A stretch of DNA of 64,000 nucleotides from Acanthornis magna (GCA_036785705.1 JAWUZG010000029.1:16941501-17005500), one strand, 5' to 3'; positions 48,882 to 61,339 are shown, numbered from the stretch's first letter. Translations and numbers: made by a program. Notes: generated by a model not told the origin, from the letters alone.

Positions 48882-49740
48882 CAACAACCAGGTATTTAAG
48901 GACCATTTACTCTTACAAAAGAGACAAAAGATGTTGGCCAGGGCAGGGCAAGGAGAGGAGAGATCTGGTTATCGGTAACTCTCACTCGCTCCTCGGATTT
49001 GGAGGAGAGAGCAGTGAAAAAACTGCTGTCTCCTTTGGGCTGTGACTGCAGAAAAAGCCCAGCTCCGCACTGCTTTCTCTACCTGGTGGGTGAGCTATCA
49101 TTTGGGAAAGGGGCACACAATTCCCAGCCCCCTTTTTCCCTCCTGGAGGGCGCATTTCCCGGCTGCCCTTACAGCTGCCGTGAAGGGGGGCCCGGCTGCC
49201 ACCGCTCCACACCTCCGCCTGCCACAACTGTGGAGTTCCTTCCACCTTTTTGCTGGCTAGCCCAAGTGAGCCAGTCCTGCCACTCCAGCTCCCTGTTCTG
49301 AGCTCCCTGCCCAGCCTGTCCTGCTGCACCCTATCCCTGCCCAGCCCATCCACCATTACCCTCATGACACAGACCTGACATCACACCACAGCGCCCCCTG
49401 CAGCTGCATGGGAGTCATTGCACTTGCCCTGCCTGGCCGGGAGCCCAACAGCGCCCCTGCTGGCTGTGACCATAACTGCACCAAACGGGAAAGTGGCTGG
49501 CAGTCCAGGGGACATCTGTCACCAGGTTTTTCTGGTTTTATTTGTTGTTACTATTGTTGTGTTGATTGTTTGCCTCATTATAGATACTAGTAAAGAACTG
49601 GTATTCCTTTTCCCATATCTTTGCCTGAGAGCCCTTGATTACAAAGTTATAATAATTCAGAGGGAAGGGGGGTCACATTATTCTAAGGAAGGCTCCCACC
49701 TTCCTTAGCAGGCACCTGTCTTTCAAACGAAGACAGTTCT

Positions 49741-51372
49741 TATTAAAATGAAATCATCTCATCACTGTGTAACTTCTCTTTGCTCCCATCCCAAAGGTAA
49801 GCATCAAAGAACCAACAATGAAAATGTAACATTACCAAAGAAGAATGGTGGGTCTGCCTGATGCTCACATCAACAAAAGGGGCTAGGTAATAGTATCAAG
49901 GGGCTCATTCTGAAAATTGCACCCAGAAACCTAGAAAAATTATCCCAGACTGATTTAAGACATAGACACAGATGTAAAAAAGAACGAATCTATTTGAATG
50001 GGGAGTGTGTTGGAGGGAAATGGTTGAACCACCATCCCCAGCGGCATTTAAAAGACACACAGATGTGGCTCTTTGGGACATAGTTTAGTAATACACTTGG
50101 AAGCGATGGGTTACCACTTGGACTCAATGATCTCAGAGGTCTTTACCAGCCTAAATGATTCTATGAATCAAAGTTCTGGTTCTCTCCTGGTACAGTATGT
50201 TTTACACTGAACCTGATCAAGAGGGTCTTTAGGCAGTTCCTTCACTAAGCAGTCTTCCTTCCAAAAATACTATTTCTGCTAAATTGAAAAAACCTAAATC
50301 CTAAGAACTTTGGAACCAACCTCCAGAAGGACAGACAGAAGAAATATGTTAAAAAACATGCATACATAATTACCACTCCTATGATGATAGCTATAATGCT
50401 GAATATATAGCTGTTCATCTGCAGTCTGCACCATAGCTCAGGAAGGAAATGGCCATATTCCTTCCACATCCTCTCTCACCTCCCTCTCAAACCCTAGAGG
50501 GATCCTAAGGTGTCTGAACAATATGGAAAGGGGAAGATGGGAGGAGGAGATCCAACTAGAACCTGAAGCTGGTACAAACATTTCTAAGTGAAAACAGAAA
50601 CTACTTTTTAGATGAACAAACCAACAGCATTTTCATTCTGGGAAGTAAACCATGTGTATAGCAAATAAAGAAATTTGATTAACATAGAATAACAGGAGTC
50701 AAACATTAACCAGGCAGAACCAGGGGATCAAAAGCCCTGTGCCTGGACAACTTGGAGAAAGGACCTATTGAGCTTTCCCAATACCTCCCAGGTATTCTCC
50801 CATGGAGAAGAGGGAAGGATGTTCAATTCTACACAGCAAGGGAGAAGAGTGAGGGAAAACAGCAGTAAGGCGCAGGCAGCAATGCCAGAGGCAGAAACTC
50901 TCTAGTCTGTGTTACGCAGAAGATCTTTATCCTTTCTGTGACTGATTAGACTGAAGGACTAAGGATGAGACAGAGCATAATGCAGATGGAAAAATTAAAT
51001 AGACAACTGCTCTTGTGATTTTTTTTTTTTTTTTTGCAAATTAACATAGATAAATCCTTCATGCTTCAGGGAGCAAGGGTCACACACTTCCTCATTTGTA
51101 GACTGAATTCCAGAGGCATCTGTCATCAACTATGAACACATTACTCATATGCTCCTCACAGATCCTCTGCAGGCATTGCCTTATTCTGTCTGAATAGCAC
51201 AGTAGTAAAAGAACATGATTAAACAAGTCCTATTACCTACTACAGCACCTATTCCCTGACAGAAGCAGGGAACATTATTCTACAAAGAAAGGAAATAAAC
51301 CAAAGGTAACTTAGTATCGCCTTCCACTGAGAGAAACAGTGATGAATTTTTTTAGAATGGTCACGAACAAAG
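49741..51372. other. Non-coding DNA with a CR1 tail and T run
   Basis: Apart from the CR1 fragment at 50005-50166 and a T(17) run at about 51020-51036, I see no identifiable feature. Frames are short. Confidence 0.4.
50005..50166 (+). mobile_element. CR1 3'-end fragment
   Basis: Reads as a diverged CR1 3' UTR: GTGGCTCTTTGGGACATAGT, GGACTCAATGATCTCAGAGG, then TTTACCAGCC and the terminal AATGATTCTATGA. It differs from the 3' end of the large CR1 at 3720-6904, so it belongs to another CR1 subfamily. Confidence 0.88.
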
Positions 51373-52284
51373 TGAAGTCAACCAAGACAGACTTGGTATC
51401 TGAGAACTGTTTATTAGCAACAAGAAACAAAGGAAAGAAGTAACTGCCCTACTAAAGAGGGCTGGAAAAGACAGAAAAGAAGGACAGAAAATGGAAAAGG
51501 AACGGGGGAGAGGGAGAGAGAGGAGACAGAGGAAAAGCAGGCATTACCACCAGCAGAACCCAGGAGTGCTGTTGACGTCCCAGTGGCAGAGGGTGTGGTG
51601 CGCGTGCTGCCTTTGTAGGGAGCCTGCGCAGTGGTGGGAGAGGCACAGCTCCACAGGCATGGCTCCCGTGGCGATGGACATGGCTGGACACGTGGTGAGG
51701 GGTGATCGGCAAGGAGATGCAGGACCCTGGACATCGTCACAGAGGGGAGCAGCAGCAGAGGCGGGTCGGAGACAGGCACGGTTAGACACAGGTGGTGAGG
51801 GCAGGTGGCAGAGGCAGGGAGGGGCAGGACACAGGTTAGGTCAGCCAGCGTTCCGCCAAGTGCTTGGCACAAGGGGCAGACAAGTGGGCAAGCGAGAGCA
51901 AGGGACAAGAGGCAGGCTGGAGCCAGGGCACAAAGCAAAGCAAAAAAAAAATCCCAGGCCAGGGCAAGCAATAGACCCACCCCCCACCCCCCCACCCCAG
52001 CAAGCCAGCAGGCCAGCCCAGGGCTGTGATGCAGTTTGTTTTTATACCGCCTGGCCCCTCCCCAAGTCCACCTGCTGACAGGAGGCCATTGGTTCAGTCC
52101 AGCGTAGTTTGTTGGTGGAGACCTTGGGCCCTCTGATTGCAGGAGTGTCTCTGGGGTGCCCAGTGTCCTCTGTGAGGTGTTGCCAGGCAAAATCACCCCA
52201 GAAACAAGGCTTCCCCCCCATCTTCTAGCTGCCTCCTCTCTGCAAGTGGCCGTGTGCAACCCTTCCCCAGACATGCCTCTGACA
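51373..52284 (-). mobile_element. GC-rich LTR-like promoter/polyA cassette
   Basis: Read on the minus strand, it begins TGTCAGAGGCATG (52284). It has CCAAT (52092-52088) about 40 bp upstream of GGTATAAAAA (about 52048-52039), then ~600 bp of C-rich sequence, then AATAAA (51415-51410) and a short U5-like tail. This order is that of an LTR with a long R region, and the GC content contrasts sharply with the flanks. No TSD was found and no second copy is in the window, so the ends are approximate. A 286-codon minus-strand frame (51414-52274) runs through the promoter and R. Its composition (Leu/Pro/Ser/Cys-rich) reflects GC bias, and I do not call it a gene. A GC-rich host promoter or exon is the alternative. 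Confidence 0.55.
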
Positions 52285-53339
52285 ACCAGTGTTGAGACAA
52301 AACAGAACTAAAAGGGCTCCTTACACTTAATTCAGGGGGAACACCAGAAGCATGGATTCCTAGAAACCTTAATATTAATATAAAACTAATTTCCTTAACA
52401 ATGCAAGAAAGTAAACACCACATCATGTATTGCTCACCTCTGCAGGAAATTCCTTAGGTATCAATTACTTGTTTGCAGATTCCACAGATACTGGATTTCT
52501 TAAAAAAACTATTTTTGAAGGTGTGAGACCTTGAAGCTGTTTCTTGAGGCTGGAAGCAAGGAGAATAACATCAGACCTTCACTCAGCTTTTGAGTCACAA
52601 TTTTAAGGGAAATACAAATAATTTTACCATAAACAACAGTAGTGTTACATATAGTAGTATATATAACATAATTTAACAGTATACTTTTATATATAGTACA
52701 ATTTAACAGTCATATTTAGCAGTATAATAGTAATAACATGAAAGTGCTCTCACTCGCTCTCTCATCCTCACTCTTGCTCTGTAACATAAGCTTTCCAATC
52801 TCAAGTGTCGGAGACAAAAAAATGTGAAGAACCTCTTGCACATCAGGACATGGCCACTGCAATTCATTTTTTATTATAATTTCATAACTCACTTTATAAC
52901 TTATCTTTTAAGAGGAAATACAGCATAGTGTCTATGATATGACCCAACAGTCTTGTGACCTAAGGTCTTATCTACATACAAACTAGCATTGGTTCAGTTT
53001 AAACTGGTTAAAAATATCATACATAATGCTCTATCCCAGTAACCTATTTAACTAAAGCTAACTTTAAAATCCCTTTGTTTCTTTCCTCCATAAAAACATA
53101 CACTAGCTTGAAATAGCAATATTTCCACAGTAGCTGAAATATCATATTAAAGTACAATGCAAATATGAAATTTCTAACTGGGGACAGAATTCAAAAAGTC
53201 AATACCATATATGCAATGGATATTTTCTGGCTTCTATAACTCAGGAAACATTTAGGTAGAAAAACAGAGGAGGCTACCAAAAGCCTATGACAGCCATTAT
53301 CTTTGCCAGAACGTGTGTAATATCAATTGATGGTAGTCC
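52285..53339. other. AT-rich low-complexity DNA
   Basis: Includes an imperfect TATATAG/ATTTAACAGTA-rich repeat at 52640-52730 and a CT-rich run (CTCACTCGCTCTCTCATCC) near 52748. No gene or transposon boundary was recognised. Confidence 0.45.
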
Positions 53340-53628
53340 CCATTTCCCATCTCCCTGCACTACTGGGGGGGAGGAGGTAGAGCTGGGAAGGAGGTAGGGG
53401 TACAGAAAGGTATTTTTAAGGTCTAGCTTTACTCTTCATTAGCCTGCTCTGATTTTGTTAGTAATAAAATCAACATCTATAATTCAAGTCTAGTTTGCCC
53501 ATGACGATATTTAGTGAGTGATCTCTCTTTGTCCTTAACTCATGAGCCCTTCCTTGCCCAGTTGCAGAGAAAAGTGACAGAGAAGCTTTGGTGGGTGCCT
53601 GTCATCCAGTCAGGATCAATCCACTACT
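53340..53628 (+). mobile_element. Truncated LTR, 3' part (R-U5)
   Basis: AATAAA-like TAATAAAAT near 53461, CTTAACTCATGAGCCC near 53535, and the tail GGTGGGTGCCTGTCATCCAG...CAGGATCAATCCACTACTG. The layout and tail parallel the 3' ends of the LTRs at 36811 and 61340 (GGTGCCTGGCATTCAGCCAGGGTCAAACC). The U3 portion is unrecognised. It abuts the reverse solo LTR at 53661. Confidence 0.6.
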
Positions 53629-53660
53629 GTCTTTTTGGTGACGAAACCCAGGAAGGGGTC

Positions 53661-54213
53661 TGTTGTGGTTTAAGCCCGGATGGAAATTAAGTACCACGCA
53701 GATGCTCAGTCAACCCTCCCCTTCCCCCAGTGGAATGGGAGAAGAATTGAAGTGAAACTTGTATGTTGAGATAAGAATAATTTAATAATAATTATTATTG
53801 TATTTTACTTTCTTTTCAATGGTAAATAATAATGACAATAAAAAGTAAGTAAGTGATGCATAATGCCTTTGCTCACTACCCGCTGACTTATGCCAGACTG
53901 CCCTTCCCAAACATAGACTGACCGCTCTTTGAGTAAATCCTCAGTTTATATATACAGGGTATGATATTTTATGGTGTGGAATATCCCTTTGGTCAGCTCA
54001 GGTCACCTGTCCCAGCTACGCTCCCTCCCAGCTTGTTTTGCTTACCTCCTCATCGGCAAAGCACAAGAGGGAAAAAAATGTCCTTGACTTAGTATAAACA
54101 CAACTTGGCAAAAAACAAAACATCAGTGTGTTATCAATGCCATTTCAAACCAAATTCAAAGCACAGCACTAACAGCTACTGAGAAGAAATTAACTCTACC
54201 CTAACTAAAACCA
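53661..54213 (-). mobile_element. ERV-L-type solo LTR (553 bp)
   Basis: On the minus strand it starts TGGTTTTAGTTAGGG and ends GGGCTTAAACCACAACA. Flanks GGGTC (53656-53660) and GGGTA (54214-54218) match at 4 of 5 bases, a 5-bp TSD with one change. A TATATATAAA box lies at about 53953-53944 on the minus strand. The U3 (GGGACAGGTGACC, GACCAAAGGGATATTCCA) and the TTATCTCAAC-type R/U5 are typical of a common avian LTR. Confidence 0.85.
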
Positions 54214-54218
54214 GGGTA

Positions 54219-57200
54219 ATTAGTCACTTTGATCACTCCTTGTAGAAATCAGTCACAAATTCCCCTGTATGACATTTGCATCATGTTATTTCAGGTTAAA
54301 TTGGAAGATGTCAGAAGTATGATTCATATTAAAAATAAACCATAAAAAACAGCTGAATTCCAGGAACATACTTGATGGCAAACAGATCAAAGTTATTAGT
54401 TTTGAAAAATCTCTGTCATGGTTGGGTTTTTTGCCTTTGAAACTACAGGAGATGATTTTAAAAAAACAGGGGTTCAGGAGGAAGAAAAGATGTCATTACA
54501 TCCAGGTAACTCGTCTAATCCAATAAAAGGAGGTTCTGTGCCATACTGGGTTCAGGCATTGTGCCTAAAGAGCTGTGAGCCTCTCATTTCCACAACCTCT
54601 TTTATTTAAAAAAGAAAATCCAGCAATCTCCACTGATTGCTGCAGTTTCTCTACGTAAACTTATAAACAAAAAGGCAGAATTCTCATTTTAGATTTATCC
54701 TCCATTCTCCCCTGAAGAGTTCTACTTTTGGGACATCTGTGACTCCCTCTGAAAATGAGTTTAGCAAAAATTACACTTTTGGAGAAATTAATGAATAAAG
54801 TTCACTGTAAGTTTATTCTGTAGCAAGGCCTGTTTCCCCTTATTTCCTACCTAACAAACACTTCTTTGCAAACCTTGGTGCTTGCGTTATTCCAAAGAAA
54901 GACAACTGTCATAAGAACACACAGTTTAGATACTGGAGATCAATGTAAGTAGGTCTTGACATTAGTTGATCAGCTAGTCGATCTGTCCATTTGATTTATA
55001 ACAGGAACATCAAATGCATTTTTTCTCTGTGACATTTAGGAAATACTCTGCAATTCAGCCTTAGCATCTGCATTAAAAAATGTCCAATTTTTGTTCCCTG
55101 TTCATTTTAGGTGCATTCCACTATGGGGTCTCCAAGCAATTCAGTTAAACAGTTCATCTAAGAAATTCAGTACTCACAACTTATACTCTTCTTATGTAGG
55201 AGCTCAGCATAACCTACTGTGAAATCTACAGAAACCTAGACCAAGGTTTCTTTGTTGTCACCTGGTACAGCTTTAGTGGAGAGCCACAAAGACACCAAGG
55301 AAAAGGAAAGAAAAACACATAAATAAAAAAAAAGGAAGGTGGGGGGGAAAGGAAAAGAAACCACAGCAGACAGCAAGCAATGCTACATTCATGAGGCTCA
55401 GGACTGGAATCTGAAGTGCATATAATTGTTCAGAGCAACAACTGGAAGAAAACAGTGCAGAACCACAGGCTACACACCCAAGTTTTATCCAAAGAAAAGG
55501 CTGTCATTACATGTGGTCTCAATTGATAGCATTATGAAAATTACTCTGGAAATATTTTGCCATGCTGTGCTCTCTGTGGCACGCAGAAATCTAATGAAGC
55601 TAGAACTCTGTCCCAGACTTGCATCCATGTAACTGCAGACTTACAGATGCAACCTCGGCTATGATGAATTTCATATACTCATCACTGAGCATTTACATTA
55701 GGTAGCAACAGGCTGAACATCAGATGCAAAATTCACAGCAACTGTCAAAGACTTTTGAGACACATAACACTTTGAGAAGATAAAAGCAGTTTACACTAAA
55801 AACACTCTCCAGATTGAAATTAAGCCAATACAGATTAAAGCAGACAAGATGCACAACTTTGCTTTTGGCAATACCAATACAGCAATTCCTGCTTGACAGA
55901 GACTTCGCACTGGTTCACTACACTTACAGAATAGGTATTCACAACATTATTCCCAAATACCATATGACACATAGCAGTTAATGATTCAATGAATAACAGA
56001 CCTAAGCAACATTAGTTTATTTTAACTTCACGTTTCCAACACGTAAACTGCAATTGTGATAACAGTTCATTCTTCAAAGAGGCAGTCAGAGGGCTTAGAT
56101 CTTTTATTAAAGAATCAAGGAAATATTTATAAATTAAACCTTTTCAAATAATCTTCAAGAAAACTATATAACTATATTCACACATATACATGCTCCAAAT
56201 TTAAAACAAACAAGCAAACAAAAAAAAAAAAGGCACTTGGCAGATTATTTCTTATTTCTACAGAATTGGTTCCCTACAAAATCATCCAGGTAGTGACTAA
56301 GTTATATTTATGAGAAAATACAAATCTCAACAAAAAATTATTAGACTTTTAAAATTATATCATTTATTGCAGGTGTTACTCTGTGTTGGTGGGGAAGCCA
56401 AAACCTGTTTGTATATTATTTCTCCATCTCCAAAACTTGTAAAAATCTATGTCACATTCCAGCTAAAAGAAAATTACAGACATACATACAAAGCCCTATA
56501 AACTTTCCCTATGTCAGACTCTACTCCTGCTGAATTTTACATGGCATCTTAGCACAACAGCAGAATTATATAAAGCAAAAATATGTTTTGTTCACTTCCC
56601 TCCTGTGGTCATACAAATATGATTCATTTTCCTTATCCTCTAACTTACCAACCTATACTGCAATTTCCTAGGACTCCCTTTGTGCATTCTTCTACTCTCC
56701 AAGGTAGCTTTAAATCCACTGGATAACATAACGCTTACAACTATTATTTTAAATGCAAGGAAGAAGGGGTCAGGAGTGTATTAGCAGAATAGGTATTTCA
56801 CCACCTTTTAAAAGCTAGAGAAATGCCCAGGTGATGTGCAAAAGAAAGTTCAAATAAGAGATGACTAAAAGAAGTCTTCATGAAAAAGCTCAGGAAACCT
56901 TTCCAAAATAAGCCATATAAATAAATCACACAACTAAGGAAAAAACAGCACACCAAAGAGAGGAATGAGACCTCTCAGCCTTTTCTGTTAAGTTTGCTCA
57001 TTCTGTTACCTCTCTACTTCCTCTCCTCCCTCTTACTTGAAGTGCACAGAAGAAGTGCCATGATTTCTGCACAGTTACTTTGAGATCCCAGGGAGAAATC
57101 AAAGAATAAAATCCCATCAGGTTACCCACACTTTCCCATAACTAGGATTCCACAAGCAAGTACTGATGAGATAGGGTTGGCCAGAATAAAACAGTTGGTA

Positions 57201-58589
57201 TTTTACTGATGAAACAAAATACTTTAGAGTTTCTCTCCTCTCCACACAGTAAACCAGCATTTTTAACTTTCCTACTCCTGAACTGGTACTCCACATTTGC
57301 TGCAGGTTTCATTTCCAGAAAAATATTTGAGAGTGCCTACTGTGCATACAGACCAAGTAATATATTATCCACCTCCCCTGTAAACCTGGCTTTTAGAACA
57401 GCACTGACCACAACTTCTTCGTAACTATAAAAAGTGATTATGTCAAAAGTCTCACACAAGGATAATATGGATATACAATGAAGAACTTCCCAGAAATAGC
57501 AAAGAGCATAGCATATGAGATTCTCTGCAGCTCTCATATATGAGAATCTCTTGGAAAACATATTATTGCTTCAAAAGTAGCACTGTGTTTTAACCAAATG
57601 ACATTAACTAAACCTATCATGCACATTTAAGTACATCCACAAGAACCATCAGTGAATATATAAATATTGCAGAACCTATGCTACCTGGCAAGAATATGGG
57701 ATGGTGGCAAAAGAATTAGAACACCATAGAGTACACAAAGTATTTTTACACTGGCTGAAACATGACATTTCTGGCTGTTTCACTCACAAAGATTATTTCT
57801 ACAGTGACAGACACAGCATATACATATTAATAAAATGTATCTATATTTACACACACACCCTAAAATGTACACAAATAGTTAGTTATACTAACACTATTAC
57901 CAAATAACTTCAGAGGAATTGCAAAGACAATAGAGTATTTGTTATAAACAACCCATTTCCTCCTCATTCATTCAAGGCATTTCACAGAAAGACAGACAAG
58001 TAGACCAAGCTACAGAAGAGAGAGATGACTTAGTATCATGCAGCCTGAGCTAGCAATGTGTCCAAGTGCAGTCTGCTCCTGACTCATGACTCAAGTGAGA
58101 GCACATGGAGAAATTAAGGAGGAAAAAAATGTCTCACCAAACCAGTTGAGTAAAGTTCGTGTCAAAAAGAAAAACATCATGTAATTTGGTAGTACAAAAT
58201 TGCCTTACTGTACAAGCATAAGGGGCCAAAAAAGTAACATAATATGACAGAAAGTACTTTCCTCCCCTTGTTTAAAATATTTGGTACTACAATTTTAAGC
58301 AGGAGAAGCATTCGTAGTTTTCTCAGACTAAAGAAATCCAGATCTTTATTATTTTCATAAGAAACTCTGCCCAGGTACCAGGGTTTCAAACCCATACTCT
58401 TTTCAAAAAACAAACAAACAAAAAAACCGCAACAACAACAACCAAAAAAGCCCCTAAAAAGCAAGTTCCTGTCCAAATGACCTTACAGGTCATAAAGATT
58501 TACAGAAAAAGGTCAGAGATGTGCAAAGCACAACATTCAAGATTTCCCCAGTGTATCAACAGCCAATTATAAAAAACATGGCTCTAAAC
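54219..58589. other. AT-rich non-coding DNA
   Basis: Short frames only; A-rich runs near 55325 and 56219. No splice-supported exon, RNA gene or transposon end was recognised. Confidence 0.4.
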
Positions 58590-59130
58590 ATAAGATATGC
58601 CTTACTGGGTTAGCACAACATCCATCTCCTTCACCCAAGTACTTCTTTGTTGTTTCAAGACAGTAATCAAGAAGAGCAAGCTAGCCCCATCCCTTCTGTG
58701 TCCCACTCCCTTCATGCTCCTGCATGCTGGAAGGTCCATCACAGACCCATCCTCACAGTTTCTGTTAATAAACCCTTTTCCCACTAGTTTTGTCAAACTC
58801 TTGTTTTGAACATGCTGGTACTGTCCGCCCCACAATATTCTGCAGCAGCATGTTCCAAAAAGTCATACTTTCCTTTGTTTAAAGTACCTTTATTTGTTCA
58901 TTTTAAAGTAAACTCCCACCATGTCTGACACTTACTAGTTTCTGCACTGTGGAACTACGTAACTAGCTCTCTATGTTAATCTACCCAACATCTTTATATT
59001 TTTGGAAAACCAAAATGAAGAGTCCCCACCTTTCTGGTCCCTTCCCAAAACACAACTGTTCTATCCCCTTGACCATTTTCATCATCCTACCAACATGCTT
59101 TTACACAGGCTGGGATCTGATACGTACTTC
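58590..59130 (-). mobile_element. Ancient CR1-like LINE relic
   Basis: The plus strand carries landmarks of the old amniote CR1 type in reverse orientation and in order: a stretch around GCAGCAGCATGTTCCAAAAA, then AGTCATACTTTCCTTTG, a TCTATGTTAATCTACCC block, AAAATGAAGAGTCC, and CTGTTCTATCCCCTTGACC-ATTTTCATC. It is highly diverged with many indels. Matching is from general knowledge of the family, so the limits are approximate. Confidence 0.5.
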
Positions 59131-59443
59131 ACAGGTTCAAGTTAAAAATCCAAAATAATAGATTTGCTCCATGGCCTATTCATATAGCCTAGTACTCTAG
59201 ATCTAGATTTCCAGATATAGCTGCTTCTAATTCCAGCTACCAGAATAAAAAAAAAACTTGGCAGCTGAATGAAAAATTGTACTGGTCCTCACACACAAAG
59301 CTTTTCACCTTAGTTCTCTCACTTACAGCTCTGAACTAACAAGTTAAAAGCCAGACAGATATAAGGCAGTGCAAGATGCAATAGAGAAGCAGCTGAACAA
59401 ACCTAGCTTGCCACAGTTCTGGAATGGGGGTCTGTAGCCTTAG
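59131..59443. other. Spacer, no feature recognised
   Basis: AT-rich sequence between the LINE relic and the ERV-L solo LTR. Confidence 0.4.
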
Positions 59444-59448
59444 CCACC

Positions 59449-60354
59449 TGTCTTGGTTTAAAAGGCATGTGTCTGCTAAGGAAGGTGAGAACCTTCCTTT
59501 GAATAGAGAATGTGAACCCCCTTCCCTCTGAATTATTCTAACTTTGGAATCAAGGGCTTTCAGGCAAAGATATGGGAAAAGGAATAACAGTTCTTTACTA
59601 GTAACTATAACGAGGAAAACAACCAATAACAACAATAGTAACAACAAAACAAAACCAGAAAAACCCAGTGGCAGATGTCCCCTGGACTGCCAGCCACTTT
59701 CCCATTTGGTGCAGTTATGGTCACAGCCAGCAGGGGTGCTGTTGGCCTCCCAGCCAGGCAGGGCAGGTGCAATGACTCCTGCATAGCGGCAGGGGGCGCT
59801 GTGGTGCAAGGTCAGGTCAGTCTCATGTGGGTAATGGTGGATGGGCTGGGCAGGGACGGCGTGCAGCAGGACAGGCTGGGCAGGGAGCTCAGAGAAGGGA
59901 GATGGAGCGGCAGGATGGGCTCACCCGGCCTAGCCAGCAAAAAGGTGGCAGGAACTCCGCAGTTGTGGCAGGCAGGAGCGCGGAGCGGTGGCAGCAGGGC
60001 CCCCCTTCACGGCAGCTGTAAGGGCAGCTGGGAAATGTGCCCTCCAGGAGGCGAAGGGGGTTGGAATTGTGTGCCCCTTTCCCAAATGAAAGCTCACCCA
60101 CCAGGTAGAGAAAGCAGTGCAGAGCCAGGCTTTTTCCGCAGTCACAGCCAAAAGGAGACAGCATATTTTTCACTGCTCTCTTCTCCAAATCCAGCAAGCG
60201 AGAGTTACCAATAACCAGATCTCTCCTCCCCTCGCCACACCCCTGCCAAAATCTTTTGCCTCTTTTATAAGAGTAAATGGTACTTAAATCCCTGGTTGTT
60301 GGTTACCTAGCAACAGAATTGGGGGGAAAATTCCATCCCCCCAACCTTTCAACA
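59449..60354 (-). mobile_element. Solo LTR of the ERV-L family, inverted
   Basis: Reverse complement starts TGTTGAAAGGTTGGGG and ends CTTTTAAACCAAGACA, the same termini as the provirus LTRs, and is colinear over its length (906 bp). A perfect 5-bp duplication CCACC flanks it (59444-59448 and 60355-60359). It keeps the X-box, but its TATA-like box reads GATTTAA. Frames within it (59336-59809, 59675-60214) are LTR sequence, not genes. Confidence 0.95.
60302..60314. promoter_or_regulatory. RFX-type X-box palindrome, solo LTR
   Basis: GTTACCTAGCAAC, the reverse complement of the GTTGCTAGGTAAC site in the provirus LTRs, unchanged in all 13 bases. Confidence 0.55.
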
Positions 60355-60359
60355 CCACC

Positions 60360-61334
60360 CTACCAAGTGATCTGTCCTGAAGGAGCCATGACTGAATGTA
60401 ACAGCAACTGCACTGCTCCCTAACAAGAGAGAGGGCGTATGTCTCATGTACTATTCTTTCATGCCATACAAATGTGTCCTTTGTAGACAGTTCACCTTAG
60501 AGGAGGTCCTTCATCTAGACCAGCAGGTGCATGTGCTCTTCTCAAACTTTTAAATTCTTGAGACAAAGCACTATCAGCTTTCTTTGAAAAATGATTTCTA
60601 CAAGATGCAAAGGTAATGTAAGAGAATAAAATATTTGAAAAAGACTAGTAATTAGACAAATTTCTTCTTCCTTTTTACACTGAATTTGGCCAACTCTGAC
60701 TTTAAACAACATCTAGAAACTTCTTCATGTTTGCAATTTTCCAAAAAGTTCTTCCCTTGACTGATCTGGCTGAGATTTCAGCCCATAAAATAATAGGTCC
60801 AGATCTGCATAGCGGTGGGTGATGCCTGCTGAAGAAAAACAGCACCCAGGGGTGCCTGAATGCATGCCCATTACTAGTCCAACATTGCTTCCAGCAGAAT
60901 GTAGGCACAATAGCATGCCTGCTGGAGAGAGGCAAGAAGGCTGCCTTTCTCCAGCCAAATTCTCACTGCTCTCCTTCATCCTAATATCCCTAGGAATCAG
61001 TCACCTGTGCAGATCAGTGGTACACTCCCTCTCCTCCCAACAGGAACAAACAGGGGAGCCTGTGGTCACTCCTCTCATAAAATAGCAGCAGATCTCATAT
61101 CTTTTCATTTCATCACGTCTTTGCATTTTTGTTTCAACACCTTTATTTCTCCATGCATCTGTATAACCGGAAAAGCAATTAGGAGACAAATGGACAGTCC
61201 ATTAAGACAATCATTACTTCCAGACACCGAAAATCTTGTCTTTTTCATCCTCATCTCATTGGCAAACCATCACTTTGTTCTGTATGGGAAAATACCATAG
61301 AAAGGAAATGTCTAAAAGCAGCAAAGGACTGTGC
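60360..61334. other. Non-coding spacer between two LTRs
   Basis: Moderately GC-rich around 60800-61070 with overlapping frames on both strands and no recognisable domain. Confidence 0.4.
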
Positions 61335-61339
61335 ATTGT

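Larger units (their letters stand above)
42398..49735 (+). mobile_element. ERV-L class endogenous retrovirus, complete but dead
   Basis: A two-LTR provirus: 5' LTR 42398-43343, internal region 43344-48828, 3' LTR 48829-49735. Flanks CTTCT (42393-42397) and GTTCT (49736-49740) match at 4 of 5 bases, a decayed 5-bp TSD. The internal region has gag, pro and pol in standard order. Pol ends at 48691, only ~137 bp before the 3' LTR, so env is absent, as in ERV-L. A Leu-type primer site follows the 5' LTR. Frameshifts and stops break gag, pro, the RT/RNase H junction and integrase. By hand, the two LTRs differ at about 14 positions in the first ~220 alignable bases, so the insertion is not recent. 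A solo copy of the same LTR is at 59449-60354. Confidence 0.95.
48829..49735 (+). repeat. 3' LTR of the ERV-L provirus
   Basis: Starts TGTTGAAAGGTTGGGG and ends CAAACGAAGACA. It has a kappaB-like GGGGACTTTCC at 48848, the X-box at 48869 and TATTTAA at 48893. It is colinear with the 5' LTR except for the G-rich 5' part. Confidence 0.95.

Noticed and set aside
51414..52274. 286-codon minus-strand frame as a gene
   Set aside because: It runs through the CCAAT and TATA boxes of an LTR-like unit, has GC-driven Leu/Pro/Ser composition and overlaps an equally long plus-strand frame; treated as non-coding pending tests.
59336..60214. Frames of 157 and 179 codons as genes
   Set aside because: They lie within or across the edges of the inverted ERV-L solo LTR.
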